From NCBI GenBank assembly GCA_037576195.1, contig CM075102.1, forward strand, positions 4,340,001-4,404,000: a stretch of 64,000 nt of DNA, in the 5' to 3' direction. The position numbers and the translations under genes were made by a program. The notes beneath the pieces are model-generated. The model saw nothing but the letters and a program-made list of their open reading frames with translations, was not told the origin of the DNA and did no database searches. This document shows, one piece after another, positions 54,936 to 64,000 of this stretch (position 1 is the first letter of the stretch; every line of letters begins with the position of its first letter). This DNA comes from Phytoseiulus persimilis (Eukaryota; Arthropoda; Arachnida; Mesostigmata; Phytoseiidae).

Positions 54936-55289
54936 CAGGGGTAGGCAAAGTGCAGCCCACGAGTGGACCACTCTGGTTGAGCAGGGTTATACAGAGATTC
55001 GACATTTTCTGCGATCTTCTCCACCCAGAGAGGGTCCCCTCACCTTGGTGGACGAGTGAATCGAGTTATCACTTTTTCGCTGACCACATCGAGGTGTTTC
55101 GATATCTTTTAAGCTCGGATTCGTTATTCTCGCCAAGGAAATAGTTCCTGCGTTGGAAACCTCATCTTTGCCGGATTTCGCTCAGGGCCCAAGAATACTT
55201 TGAGCTCTCTGTAGCGGCCCGTGAGTTTGCACGATTTCGATGGTGCGCTACTTTGCGGCCCGCATGCCGCACCAAGTTGTCCTTCCCTG
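54936..55289. mobile_element. Small hAT-like MITE
   Basis: The termini are inverted and of hAT type: caggggtaggcaaagtgc on the left, and cagggaaggacaact reading in from the right, followed by cggcccg-type words. The flanks cttcaggt (54928-54935) and ctttagat (55290-55297) agree at six of eight positions, as an aged 8-bp duplication would. 354 bp, no coding frame. Confidence 0.65.
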
Positions 55290-55297
55290 CTTTAGAT

Positions 55298-56107
55298 TTA
55301 CGGAAGCGTAAACCCAACGCCGACGCCGGTCGCTCTCACGTAAAGCAGCGCCAGGCCGAGTCAGCTCACGCATAGGCTTCACGTCCCCCAATAATTCGAA
55401 AACAGGGAGTCCCTCGCATGGTTCCTTTTAGAGACCGTCGATCAAAGGGTGTGGCCGGTTCCTGTCCATGGTGACGAATTTCTCGAAAACTGCACTGGCC
55501 TATCCGGGCCTCGAGTGGAGCTAACACAGCAAGTTTTAGCTCCCTCTCTGACTCGCGATGATATTCCGAAGCAACTGATGCTCTGCACCGCTGGTTTTCC
55601 TTTGACGAACCTCATCCGGATGTTATTTTCGGATAATTTTACGTGGGGCACGTAGTCCCCCGGTTAGCTAATAAAGCTGTGTTCCCGATGACTCGAATTC
55701 GAAGCGTATCTCATTCTTGTCGCGAATGAGTGACACTGAGGTTGTGGTGGGCCATGGGAGGGTTTGGTTGAAAAAGTGGGGCGTGGTGGGAATCTGCTTG
55801 AGAAACACCGGTCGAAGGGCCATTCGATGCCTATGATGTGCCCGAATTCTGCGCAGCCATTTAACGGCATCTCGGGAAGCGACTGGAAAGATGAAAGCAG
55901 TCCTCGTGAGCGAAAGTCACAACGAAAGTTCTCTCTGTGTGAACGAACTCGAACACGTCCGAAAAAAAAACGCGCTGAAATAGACTCCCTGTCATCAACA
56001 GGCCTCGTGGGAATCTTCTCTCATACACATATGTATGTTAACGATCCTTTCTGGAATCATAGCTCCAAGTTTGGCGTTCGTTTTCTCAGGTAGTTCACCG
56101 TGAAAGG
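55298..56107. other. No recognisable gene
   Basis: Short frames only. Confidence 0.35.
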
Positions 56108-56377
56108 ATGACCACTGAGAACGGCCCCGAAGTCTGGAACAGGCTGCGACACGATTCCCTCTGGAACCAATGTTTAACACAGGGGATATTTGACTGGAAG
56201 CGCCTAGAAGAGAGAAGCGTTCCTCTCAATGTTCCGAGCCTGGCGGTCATCGAGCTGGTCGGAAAGAGGGTGCCACGAAGGCAAGAAGGAACAATCACTG
56301 AGGCCATTCGAAAAAGCAAGTGCAGCTTGCCGAACTTTGAAGGGGTTCGAAAGCACACAATTGTTTCGTTAACCTAA
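56108..56377 (+). CDS. Hypothetical open frame, 89 aa
   Basis: ATG 56108 opens an 89-codon frame (MTTENGPEVWNRLRHDSLW, then VPLNVPSLAVIELVGKR) with a helical look. No splice support, poly(A) signal or family match is seen, and a minus-strand frame overlaps it. It could be an exon or a chance frame. Confidence 0.25.
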   Translation: MTTENGPEVWNRLRHDSLWNQCLTQGIFDWKRLEERSVPLNVPSLAVIELVGKRVPRRQEGTITEAIRKSKCSLPNFEGVRKHTIVSLT

Positions 56378-57104
56378 TGTGGAGATCGCAGTTGGAAATG
56401 GAAACAAGGGCTCTGGTTATCACAATGTCATCAACTCGTGTAAACTGGGACGGGAATATGAGTGAGTCAAGCGAGCTTGGAGTGAGTAGAAAAGCATGTG
56501 AGGTTTCTTTCCTGAGTTCATCCGACAGAGGGATTGGGAGAGCCTTCCATCCTGTGGGGACCATCCCTGAAACATCATAAGACAAATTCAGGGCCTGGAA
56601 ATTTCCTAGCAAAAACTGGATCCAAGATCGATTTACCCGAATCCCCGATGATCTCCTTTCATGGGCTCCGGGAGCTGAGTGAACATGGCAGAGTGATACT
56701 CTGAGATACTTTGAAAGAGGAGTACGCGGTTCCGTTGAACTGTTCAGAGGAAAAACCGGACGAATCTTTCTGCCATGTCTTTCTGATATCCTCAATGCAT
56801 ATCGACGAACTGAGAAATAGAGAATAGAGAAGGGAAATAGAGAGCTTAGGAAATCTCGAGATTCATCGAGCGAGATCCGAGCGAGAGTTCCGCCAGGGCC
56901 TCGCGCGAAGCCGCCTCACCTTCTCAGAAATCCGTCGGAAAATGTTATTCCTTCTCTTGTTGGAGTTTCCGTTGCGAGGTTACATATGGTAGTGTTGGAT
57001 TTTACTCATCTCTCACTCAATGAGCATCCCGAAAAGACATGACTCGCACTCAACCTTCACATGAACTTTCTCGCCGAGCAAGGCACTCAGGACCAGAGGT
57101 CGCA

Positions 57105-57417
57105 GAGAACCGGTTCCGGGCTACCTGGAACCGGTTCCGGATACGCAAAACCGTTTCTGAGCATGTTGAAACCGGTTCTGGACGTAATGGAATCGGTTCC
57201 GGATCTTGAGAACCGGCTCTGGGTGGCCTTGAACCGGTTCCCAGTGGGCAGAACCAACTTTGGGCGACCTGGAACCGGTTCTAGATTCTCAGAACCCGTT
57301 CTGAGAGCCCTAGGACCGATTCTCTAGTCTCCGAATCGGTTCTTGGAATCTCAGGTCCGGTTACGGGACTATGGAACCGGTGCGGGAGCCGGCTCTGAGC
57401 CCAGAACTGGTTCTGCG
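57105..57417. repeat. Phased array of AACCGGTT-like palindromes
   Basis: Sixteen copies of the 8-bp palindrome AACCGGTT or near versions start at 57108, 57129, 57149, 57170, 57191, 57211, 57232, 57252, 57273, 57293, 57314, 57334, 57355, 57375, 57387 and 57405. For the first fourteen the spacing is 20 or 21 bp, nearly always alternating, which is a mean of about 20.5 bp or two helical turns. The 12-13 bp between cores have diverged while the cores mostly persist. AACCGGTT is the core bound by Grainyhead/CP2-type factors. The array is either a decayed 41-bp minisatellite or a regulatory cluster. Confidence 0.85.
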
Positions 57418-58650
57418 CATCCTTCTTCGATCTCTTCAAAATTGTTCTCCGAAACGACTTTTCACCTCCTGGGTCGTCTCCGAAAAACTCCAAGCCTTGG
57501 CCGATTCCTACTGTTCTCGTAGCGGGCTACGCTCTACGACATTTGAGCCCTGCGACATTGGTTGTGAGATCATGCGAACATATAAATATTTTTATTGTGA
57601 AGGCATACTCTCCGATTCTCTCATTCAGAACAGTAAACAAGTGATCACGATACCTGGAGACCGCCGGAACCGCAAAATGAAGGAGATTGCATACGGTTAG
57701 ACTCTGAGGGGCATTTCGCTAGAAGGCTCTAAGGACTTTGAGCATAATATATCCATGAAGGCAAAAACTCCGAATGCGGCCGATGATCCACTCTTCCCGA
57801 GCAGAGAATTCACAGTGCTAGGAGTAGAAAGAACACTGTTCATTTATCATTCAGGACAGGAACTATGGGGCATCTTTTCGTCCTCAGCTCGCTGGTCATC
57901 GACAACCGAACTCACGAGAGTCTCCGGTTCAGAGTCCTCATCGAAGGAGTTGTCAACATCGCTGACGTCGGTTTCGTCGTCTTCGCCGGTCATGAGGTCG
58001 CTCATTGCCAATTGTTTGGAATGGAGCAGCACTTTGCTACGGAGCAGAACAACTCGTCGCTGAGGTGACTCGTCGCCGGACAACTAATTTCGGTCCATTA
58101 AATTACCGACGGAGGTGACGCAATAACATGAGCGCCATTCCGTGCGCGCCTTTTTCGGAGCGCCAGCTTAGCTCCGCCGGAGAAGATTAGAAACTGTCGT
58201 TATCGTTGAGTGTCGCCTAATTCCGGCAACTCGGTCTCTGGGGTTGTCCTGCATCCGGGCTCGGGTTTCATCGAGGGCAGCGTGATTTCAATGATTCTGC
58301 CGTAGAACTAGATATTCGACTGAATCGACATCCTGACGAGGCGCTTACGAACCAAACCAGGAAATTGGGAACGGAGGAAGTCGAATCAAAGAAACGGAAA
58401 ACTTCGACACAGGTTTCTGGTTTCGAAAGAGTAGACCGAAAGTCGGCATTCTGATGAAGTTTATTCCGTTCGTCTCTCAAAATTACGAATGAAGCGCCAG
58501 GTGGGTTGACTACTTTCCATTCTGCGCGTTGCAGTACTCGATTCCCCGTGGATTCCGAGGAGACTCAGTTCCTGGCGTCGAGTTGGTTGGCGAAGAGTTG
58601 TCCCGCGACTAGCCGCTTTGGCGCCGAGTCGTCGGCGACGAGTTTCCTGG
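57418..58650. other. Unassigned stretch
   Basis: A minus-strand acidic frame (58083-57847: GEDDETDVSDVDNSFDEDSE) lacks an ATG start and any motif. Between 58560 and 58740 the words gacgagt and ggcgaNgagt recur at irregular intervals, a GC-rich degenerate repeat. No gene is supported. Confidence 0.35.
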
Positions 58651-58819
58651 CGAAGATTCATCCCAGCGACGAGTTGTGCGGCCACGAGTTTCCGGCGGCG
58701 AGTCTCCAGCGACGAGTTGTACCGTACCGACTTTGCGAATGGCAATGTGAAGTGCGTGCACCATGCGAGCGGAGACCCAGCGTCGCCGCGCCACTCGTCA
58801 TGCCATACGTCACGCTGAA

Positions 58820-59445
58820 AATACACTGGCGAAGGTTCACGTCGTACTCTGCACGGCGTTCTCTGGCCGCTGCGGCAGCGTTATTGGTCGTCGCTCTACC
58901 GGTGATTCGGACAGGGTCCGATCGCAAAGTGACAGAGAGGTAGCAGTACGGCCCGTTAACCGCCAACGCCTCGTCAGAAGCGACTGAAAAACTTCCATCC
59001 GAGTTCTGATCAAGCTTAAGATCATTCCGCACTTTCGTTCGACCTGGGTCCGCCTTGGCCAGAACGACTGACTTGATTGTGTTTGGTAATCTGGGAAGCA
59101 TCTGGCCGACATAAGCCTCGATGAGCTTCCGCAGAGTTGGTGATTTCGCAATAGTCTTGAACGGAGTGTTTCCGTCGGCCGTTGGTCTCAAGACTTTACT
59201 TGCGGTATCACTTTTTTCAATGGATTCGGAGCCAGGCCTCCGTCGTTTCGCAGCGCTCTTCGCGGGTCCGTCCCCGGAGATTTGGTACTGATCTTTGGGG
59301 TGCTTCGCAATCGTACTTGCGGACCCACCTTTGCACTGGATCGTCGCATGGCAATGCTCACACCTTGCGAAGTCATCATCCATTGGGATGATGACTCATC
59401 ATCCACCGATGCGGGATTATCGGTATTCGGTTCCATTGTCACAAA
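58820..59445 (-). pseudogene. hAT transposase N-terminal fragment (BED finger)
   Basis: The minus strand starts at ATG 59438 (MEPNTDNPASVDDESSS). After a frameshift a BED-type zinc finger follows (ARCEHCHATIQCKGGSAST), then the hAT pre-catalytic region (FKTIAKSPTLRKLIEAYVG, MLPRLPNTIKSVVLAKA, SDGSFSVASDEA). The family's DEWTS-type motif is altered. Only about the first third of a normal transposase is present; the dimerisation end is absent. Fossil DNA transposon. Confidence 0.65.
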
Positions 59446-59558
59446 TTTAATTGAGCTATGTTCCATCAGACCTCCACGAAGCGTTGTCAAGAATTCCAAT
59501 CCATTCGAAACAACCACAGAACGACTTGGCACGTGGCTGATCGGTATCGCCGAGCTGG

Positions 59559-59945
59559 TCAAATGAAACCGAAGAGGTGGCGCAGTTCCGCGTAGGAACC
59601 CGAGGCCACCTCATTCTCCGGAGGATGATTCCAGACAACCGCGCAATCTCGTCTGCGCGCGTTCGGAACCATGCCGTTGACATCGGGAGAGCATCCCTGA
59701 GCCACGAGCCAGTCGGAAGCAACGGGAGGGATCGAACACTCGAAGATTAGGTTCTGAAATCCCGACACATCGTTTCTGCGCGGGCCGAAGCACGCATCGG
59801 GTCCGAACCATTCGCCACCCGACCTGTTTAAGATTCCGTGCACTTTAAACTCGATCTCTTCGTTGTGCTCAAAAGTTGTGGAATTCCGCATGGGACGATG
59901 ATGCCGGACCGAATGGCTGAATCTGTTATCAACCCGCGGTTCCAT
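59559..59945 (-). CDS. Hypothetical open frame
   Basis: A minus-strand frame with an internal ATG at about 59945 (MEPRVDNRFSHSVRHH ... EIEFKVHGILNRSGGEWFG), closed at 59559. It lies head to head with the gene starting at 60166 and could share a promoter region with it. No family is recognised. Confidence 0.25.
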   Translation of the reverse strand: MEPRVDNRFSHSVRHHRPMRNSTTFEHNEEIEFKVHGILNRSGGEWFGPDACFGPRRNDVSGFQNLIFECSIPPVASDWLVAQGCSPDVNGMVPNARRRDCAVVWNHPPENEVASGSYAELRHLFGFI

Positions 59946-60165
59946 ACTCCTGCTTCCCAGGTCAGAGAATCTTCCTGAAGCTGCCGCAGCAGTAGCCGGG
60001 ATGGCGGAGGATTGAGGGGGTGTTTTCGCCGGAACCGAGATCTTCCTGCCTCGACCGCAGTCACTATCTAACGCGCTCGAGCGGGGAGAGCACAACTTCA
60101 GGAGAGCGGTTCGCCTCACCCGGTGAGAGGGTTTCTGAACCTAGTGAGGAGCCCGTGAAGCTGGA

Positions 60166-61371
60166 ATGCAGCTCTTCGCTCATTCAGATTGTGGTCGAGT
60201 AATGCAACACATCGCTAGCGCTTGCCCCGTATTCGATGAGCCTCGCGCGTCCAATATGATGAAACAGAAGTGCCTTGGAGAAAGCAACCGCCGCGAGCTC
60301 GGCCGGGATACTACAGAGCGCGAAAGAGACCCCGTCGAAAATCCCATCCAGTGCAAACGTGCGAAGACTGTCAACGACGGTGCATCACTAGGATTGAAGA
60401 AGCGATCCCCTCGGGGTGTTCCCAACGTCGCCTCTTCGGGAGCGGGAGCAGCTCCGCGTGGTCCTTTCTATTGTCAAAACTGTGGGAGTGCCTACGCGAC
60501 GAGTGTTTATTTCAGGCTTCATCAACGAAACAAACACCCCAGCAGAATAGACTCTCGTGCGAAAGTGTGCAAGGCACGTTTAGTGAGTGTGGACAGACCC
60601 GACACGAAGCCATGCGTCGACGGCATCGATGCTGCACGCCGTAGTCCAGAGATCTTCATTGCGGGAGGGCAAGCTAGCACTTCTTCTTGTTGCCTCAAAC
60701 TGATCCGTAGTTCCACAGGCGTTGATCTGGGGAACGATGAGATTTCCACTTACAACGGACGGACCTCATTCCCGAAGATAAGCTCCGGCATCGAGAGCGC
60801 TCTCACGAGCGAAGAAAATGAGCTCCCAGTCGAAGTCGCCACCAATTATAGAAGGGGTGGCGCTGTGACTTCCCAGAGAAAGTTCCAGAGTTCCCCGGTC
60901 ACAGCCCGATCCGAAAACTCACTGAATCCACGTCTCAGATCCTCGAGCGCCGATCTGGGTAACCGGGAGGTCTTTCGCGTAGATAGCACGCTCCGGTCTC
61001 CGCAAAGAGCAGGGCTCGTTCAATCCCCCACCATGTCCCCGAGGACGGACCATCATGAGGAGAATTTTGCCCAAGAGCTCCCCTCCGATGCTGAGCCATC
61101 CCAGGGATCGATTGTGCCAGATTTGCGCCCGAACTCCGTGAGCGCAGGCTTCGATAACGAAGATTCATACAGCGTTGACAGCCCAACCCGGTCTCCGGAA
61201 AATGAAGAGATCGGTCAAACTCCCATCTCCTCGAGAACGAACCACCATGGGGAGATTTTCACCCATGTGCTACCCTTCGATGCTGAGCAACTCCAGGGAT
61301 CGCTTGTGCCAGATTTGCGTCTCTGTTCCGCGAACGCAGACCTGGACAACGAAGAGTTTTTCAGCGTTTGA
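60166..61371 (+). CDS. Single C2H2-finger protein with 63-aa repeats
   Basis: An open frame of 401 codons from ATG 60166 to TGA 61371, followed by AATAAA at 61484-61489, about 115 bases on. Residues 101-124 form one C2H2 finger (FYCQNCGSAYATSVYFRLHQ with the second His at 124). The C-terminal part consists of about 2.5 tandem repeats of 63-64 residues with the recurring order LR-S-A-DLGN, VDS-RSP, RT-HHEE, LP-DAE-QGS-VPD. The rest is polar and probably disordered. The finger suggests a nuclear nucleic-acid-binding protein. No transposase motif is seen, and it could be a lineage-specific gene. The true start may be upstream because the frame is not closed by a clear 5' exon. Confidence 0.5.
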   Translation: MQLFAHSDCGRVMQHIASACPVFDEPRASNMMKQKCLGESNRRELGRDTTERERDPVENPIQCKRAKTVNDGASLGLKKRSPRGVPNVASSGAGAAPRGPFYCQNCGSAYATSVYFRLHQRNKHPSRIDSRAKVCKARLVSVDRPDTKPCVDGIDAARRSPEIFIAGGQASTSSCCLKLIRSSTGVDLGNDEISTYNGRTSFPKISSGIESALTSEENELPVEVATNYRRGGAVTSQRKFQSSPVTARSENSLNPRLRSSSADLGNREVFRVDSTLRSPQRAGLVQSPTMSPRTDHHEENFAQELPSDAEPSQGSIVPDLRPNSVSAGFDNEDSYSVDSPTRSPENEEIGQTPISSRTNHHGEIFTHVLPFDAEQLQGSLVPDLRLCSANADLDNEEFFSV

Positions 61372-61489
61372 GGCAGTCCGAGTCCGAACCAAGTTTTTGG
61401 AGTGGCATGTAGAAGAAGCTCGGAAATCAGAAGTTGGATAGGTTGGAGGGAATGCTTTTTGGAGCCAGACCCAGGAAAGGACTAATAAA

Positions 61490-62640
61490 ATGTTTCTCAC
61501 AAAGTCGTTCTCTCTGATTTCGGTTGCTCATCAGCCACGACTTCAACTTCTCGAGTCGAGTTCAACTCGTCAGATATTGAGCTAGACCCCGGCATGAGAT
61601 GAGCGTGTGCCGAGAATGTTCAGTCGCGGCCCCAGATCTACTCCAATTTCAAACGATTCCCAAGCTCATGAAAGAAATGGAATAGTCAAACTCTCTCAGA
61701 AATTATTGTTCGAAATTCATTGAAAGTCGGCGGGCCTTTAAGACGAAACTCTCGTAGACCCGAGGTCTCGGAGTACCCGTCTTTTCGTATCTCGACTCCT
61801 TCAAGCGTGTGGATCAAACAGCGAGTTCCACATCATTGATCGTTTGAAATCCGCAGCCCGTACAGGACCTTGCTGTTCCATGGGTCCTGGAATCGTACCC
61901 CTGTCTGGAGTCCACGATGGGCAAGAGATCTCTCCGCCCATTATGAAACTGTTGCGTTTTCACATCTGCTGGGGTTTCCATTCGTATATGTCTGTATCAA
62001 GGAATTTGCCGTTATGATTCAAACCGATCGTCACCGTACGACCGCTCAACCGTCAGCGAGCTTCGATCAACCAATCGCCGACTGGGTCCATTACTTCGAA
62101 ACCGCATTCACACACATTGTTATGACGAATGTCGACCGCCAAGTACAAGGTCAAACCACGATCAAGATATGCTCGGAGCTCCGTGAGCTCGGCCTCAGCC
62201 CTCAGAACTCCTCTGGGAGTGGTCTTACTGACCACCTTGATGAACTCGTCGTCGTCGTCGTCGTCGTCACGGGAGCCGAATATACCGAATCAGCTCCGAT
62301 ACGAGCCCGCCTCGTGGCGTGCCCAGCGGACGTTGCCGCGCGACAGATTATCGCCTCAGGCTCACAAGCCGATACAACAGCTGAATTCACTTCTATTAGA
62401 TTACTTAGGCGTAGGATCACCGGCTCGGACATATGAGTTGTTCACTTGATTCTTACTATGAATCAAGACTTCTGTGGATTCATGCGAGGGACGAAAAACA
62501 CGGGCCGCTCTCATGAACGCTAACACACGATCATCTCTGTTATTCTCACTTCAGATGGAGGTTTGCTGCCGTGCTAGCTCACGGTGGCGTTTGCACGTAT
62601 TGGAGTGAATGCACGGGTCGATCGTTATTCTCAACCATTG
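61490..62640. other. Unassigned stretch with a gtc triplet repeat
   Basis: About nine gtc/cgt units at 62243-62270. On the minus strand an open segment (about 62300-62053) reads a run of Asp, then EFIKVVSKTTPRGVLRAEAE and ends DPVGDWLIEAR; it looks exon-like but has no start. Plus frames over the same DNA are equally long, so no gene is called. Confidence 0.3.
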
Positions 62641-64000
62641 TTATGTGTAAGCTATATGAGAAATGAAGCTACCCTCGGAAATAATCTCGCCGAATCGGGC
62701 AAGTTTCCAAATAATAAATAAATGGACAGGATCCTAGAAATATCCGATGCCGGCCAAGTCGGGTCCCGTCGAGAGCGTTCCCATAACGGCTGCACTGTTA
62801 CCCTTTTGAGTCTCGATTGATAGTCATTGCAACAGGATGCCATCAGGACAGAGTGCCGAGTTCCCAGATAGGCTCGTGCGTTCAAGCTGACTGGCGATCA
62901 TTGCGGAACCGAGCGCACGAGAGATAACGGCGTTGAGAGCTCTGTGGCGAGGATGGCGGCCCGCGCTCCGGGAACAGCAGAGACCGTGGTCACCCAACGC
63001 GGATACGGTGGAGCTGCACCTGGCTAACAGATGAGGTGCGCACAGGGGAAGCCCCAGGCGGAGACCGGCAGCGATGCGGAGTGTGGTGTTGTCCAGCATC
63101 GTGCCAACCGAAGTCGAGGGAATGGCGAAGAGTCATTTCCCGCTGCTGGGATCGAAAGCCACCTTGAGTCTTGCGCGCTCGATGTCTGTGGAGGCGGCCT
63201 CGTTGAGCTCTGCCTGACTGAACTGTACCACGACGTTGTCGAGCGTCGCCTGGACGATCTTGTCCGGAGTTGTGTGTCAGCGCTCCCGAAAACTCTGCAG
63301 TTGGCCGTCGATCCTCGCTCTGGGGTGTGCATCCACGGCCGGGGGAGAGAAACTCGCTGCCAGCTCTTTGAATTGGAACAGGGAGCCCAGGTGGGCGGAT
63401 GTGGCCAGGTCCTCGACGCAGCGAATCCCCAAGCCGCCAGCGGAGACTTGCAGTGACGCCTGTCGCCAGGAGTTGGCGGATGTAAGGTCGACGTTGAGAA
63501 CTGCAGCGAGGCAGGCAAGCACCTTAGCGTCGAGCCGGCGCAGGTGTTCGGGGAAAGCGGCGGTGTCAGCACATCTCAAGACATAGAGTAGATGAGGTGC
63601 CGATAGGCTGAAGCGAACGAGGAATAGGGCTGGATGAGCGTCGAGGATGTGCAGTCTAGAGAACCACAACTCCATCAGCGATAACTTCTTGTCGAGAACC
63701 CCGGAGCGCGCGTGGGCGTCATCAGAGAGAACCGCTACCTCGCACTTCGAATCGTTGAGACACGAGTCCGAGACCTCTGCGAATTTTCTGACTCTCTGGA
63801 TGTCCGCCATAACGAATTCCATTGATCCACCGAGTACGCCATCGTCGAGGAACCAGGGCCTGAACTCCGATTCCAACGTGGACACGAGTTTCTCCAAAGC
63901 GGCGCGAAAGAGAGGGAAAGGGGGGGGGGGGAAGGGTCCCCCTGCTGCACCCCATTCATACAAAGAATGACCCGGTCCTCCCAGAAGAGTTTGCTGGGGC
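62640..64000 (-). pseudogene. LINE with restriction-like endonuclease, copy 2
   Basis: A minus-strand relative of the element at 30-31.3 kb; its 5' part lies beyond the window. Present are motif B (GVQQGDP, near 63950), a run of 13 guanines on the plus strand just after it, and the catalytic FLDDG near 63845. A 228-codon frame follows (63963-63277), then the C-terminal cysteine/histidine region (CSSTVSALGDHGLCC) and the endonuclease-like stretch (RHRALNAVISRALGSA ... ALCPDGILL, 63099-62824). The end that copy 1 keeps (FETLGVVGK) is missing here. Several frame breaks make it inactive. Confidence 0.7.

Noticed and set aside
61870-62436. 188-codon plus frame with a valine run
   Set aside because: It is opened by a gtc triplet repeat; frames on both strands over the same DNA are equally long and none has a start context or motif.

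Overview
The window reads as nuclear DNA of an invertebrate animal, most likely an arthropod; a mite or other chelicerate would fit, but I cannot fix the group. The reasons are a spliced C-type lysozyme gene with short phase-0 introns, a receptor-like fibronectin type III gene with introns of about 60-300 bases, a Krueppel-type zinc-finger gene, AATAAA signals just after several reading frames, and a typical animal mix of transposons: MULE with FLYWCH finger, Tc1/mariner, pogo, Harbinger, hAT, Helitron helicase, APE-type and restriction-endonuclease-type LINEs, Copia, and a non-autonomous LTR element. I see no bacterial operon, CRISPR array, rRNA or tRNA. Much of the 64 kb is repeats in decay, with a few host genes between them.

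Layout. 0-7 kb: a dead mariner, an intact MULE transposase exon, a tiny secreted peptide frame and a second, frameshifted MULE. 7-13 kb: a 17-bp minisatellite and exon-like segments of unrecognised genes. 13-16.3 kb: a six-exon fibronectin type III gene on the minus strand with one in-frame TGA. 17-25.6 kb: LINE remnants, a large foldback element, a 5'-truncated LINE with target duplication, a degenerate Helitron-type helicase and a second foldback. 26-29 kb: a small minus-strand gene of unknown function, a second dead mariner and a six-finger C2H2 gene. 30-31.3 kb: a decayed LINE with a restriction-like endonuclease domain.

31.4-39.1 kb is dominated by a 45-bp satellite of about 137 units. 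It is split by a LINE insertion that made a 10-bp target duplication, and it carries internal higher-order duplications. Because 45 is divisible by three and the unit lacks stops in several frames, three frames stay open for about 1,860-2,030 codons each. On the right the array abuts a second copy of the same helicase fragment, itself broken by a non-autonomous LTR element and a hAT-like element. Both insertions can be proven against the uninterrupted copy at 24 kb.

43-50 kb: a foldback, a long stretch I cannot assign, and the C-type lysozyme gene (47.2-48.2 kb), which keeps all eight cysteines but lacks both catalytic acids. 50-55 kb: pogo and Harbinger fragments and a Copia deletion derivative with 120-bp LTRs. 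57.1-57.4 kb holds an unusual array of AACCGGTT-like palindromes spaced alternately 20 and 21 bp. 58.8-64 kb: a hAT transposase fragment with a BED finger, a putative C2H2 gene with 63-residue repeats, and a second copy of the restriction-endonuclease-type LINE running off the right edge.
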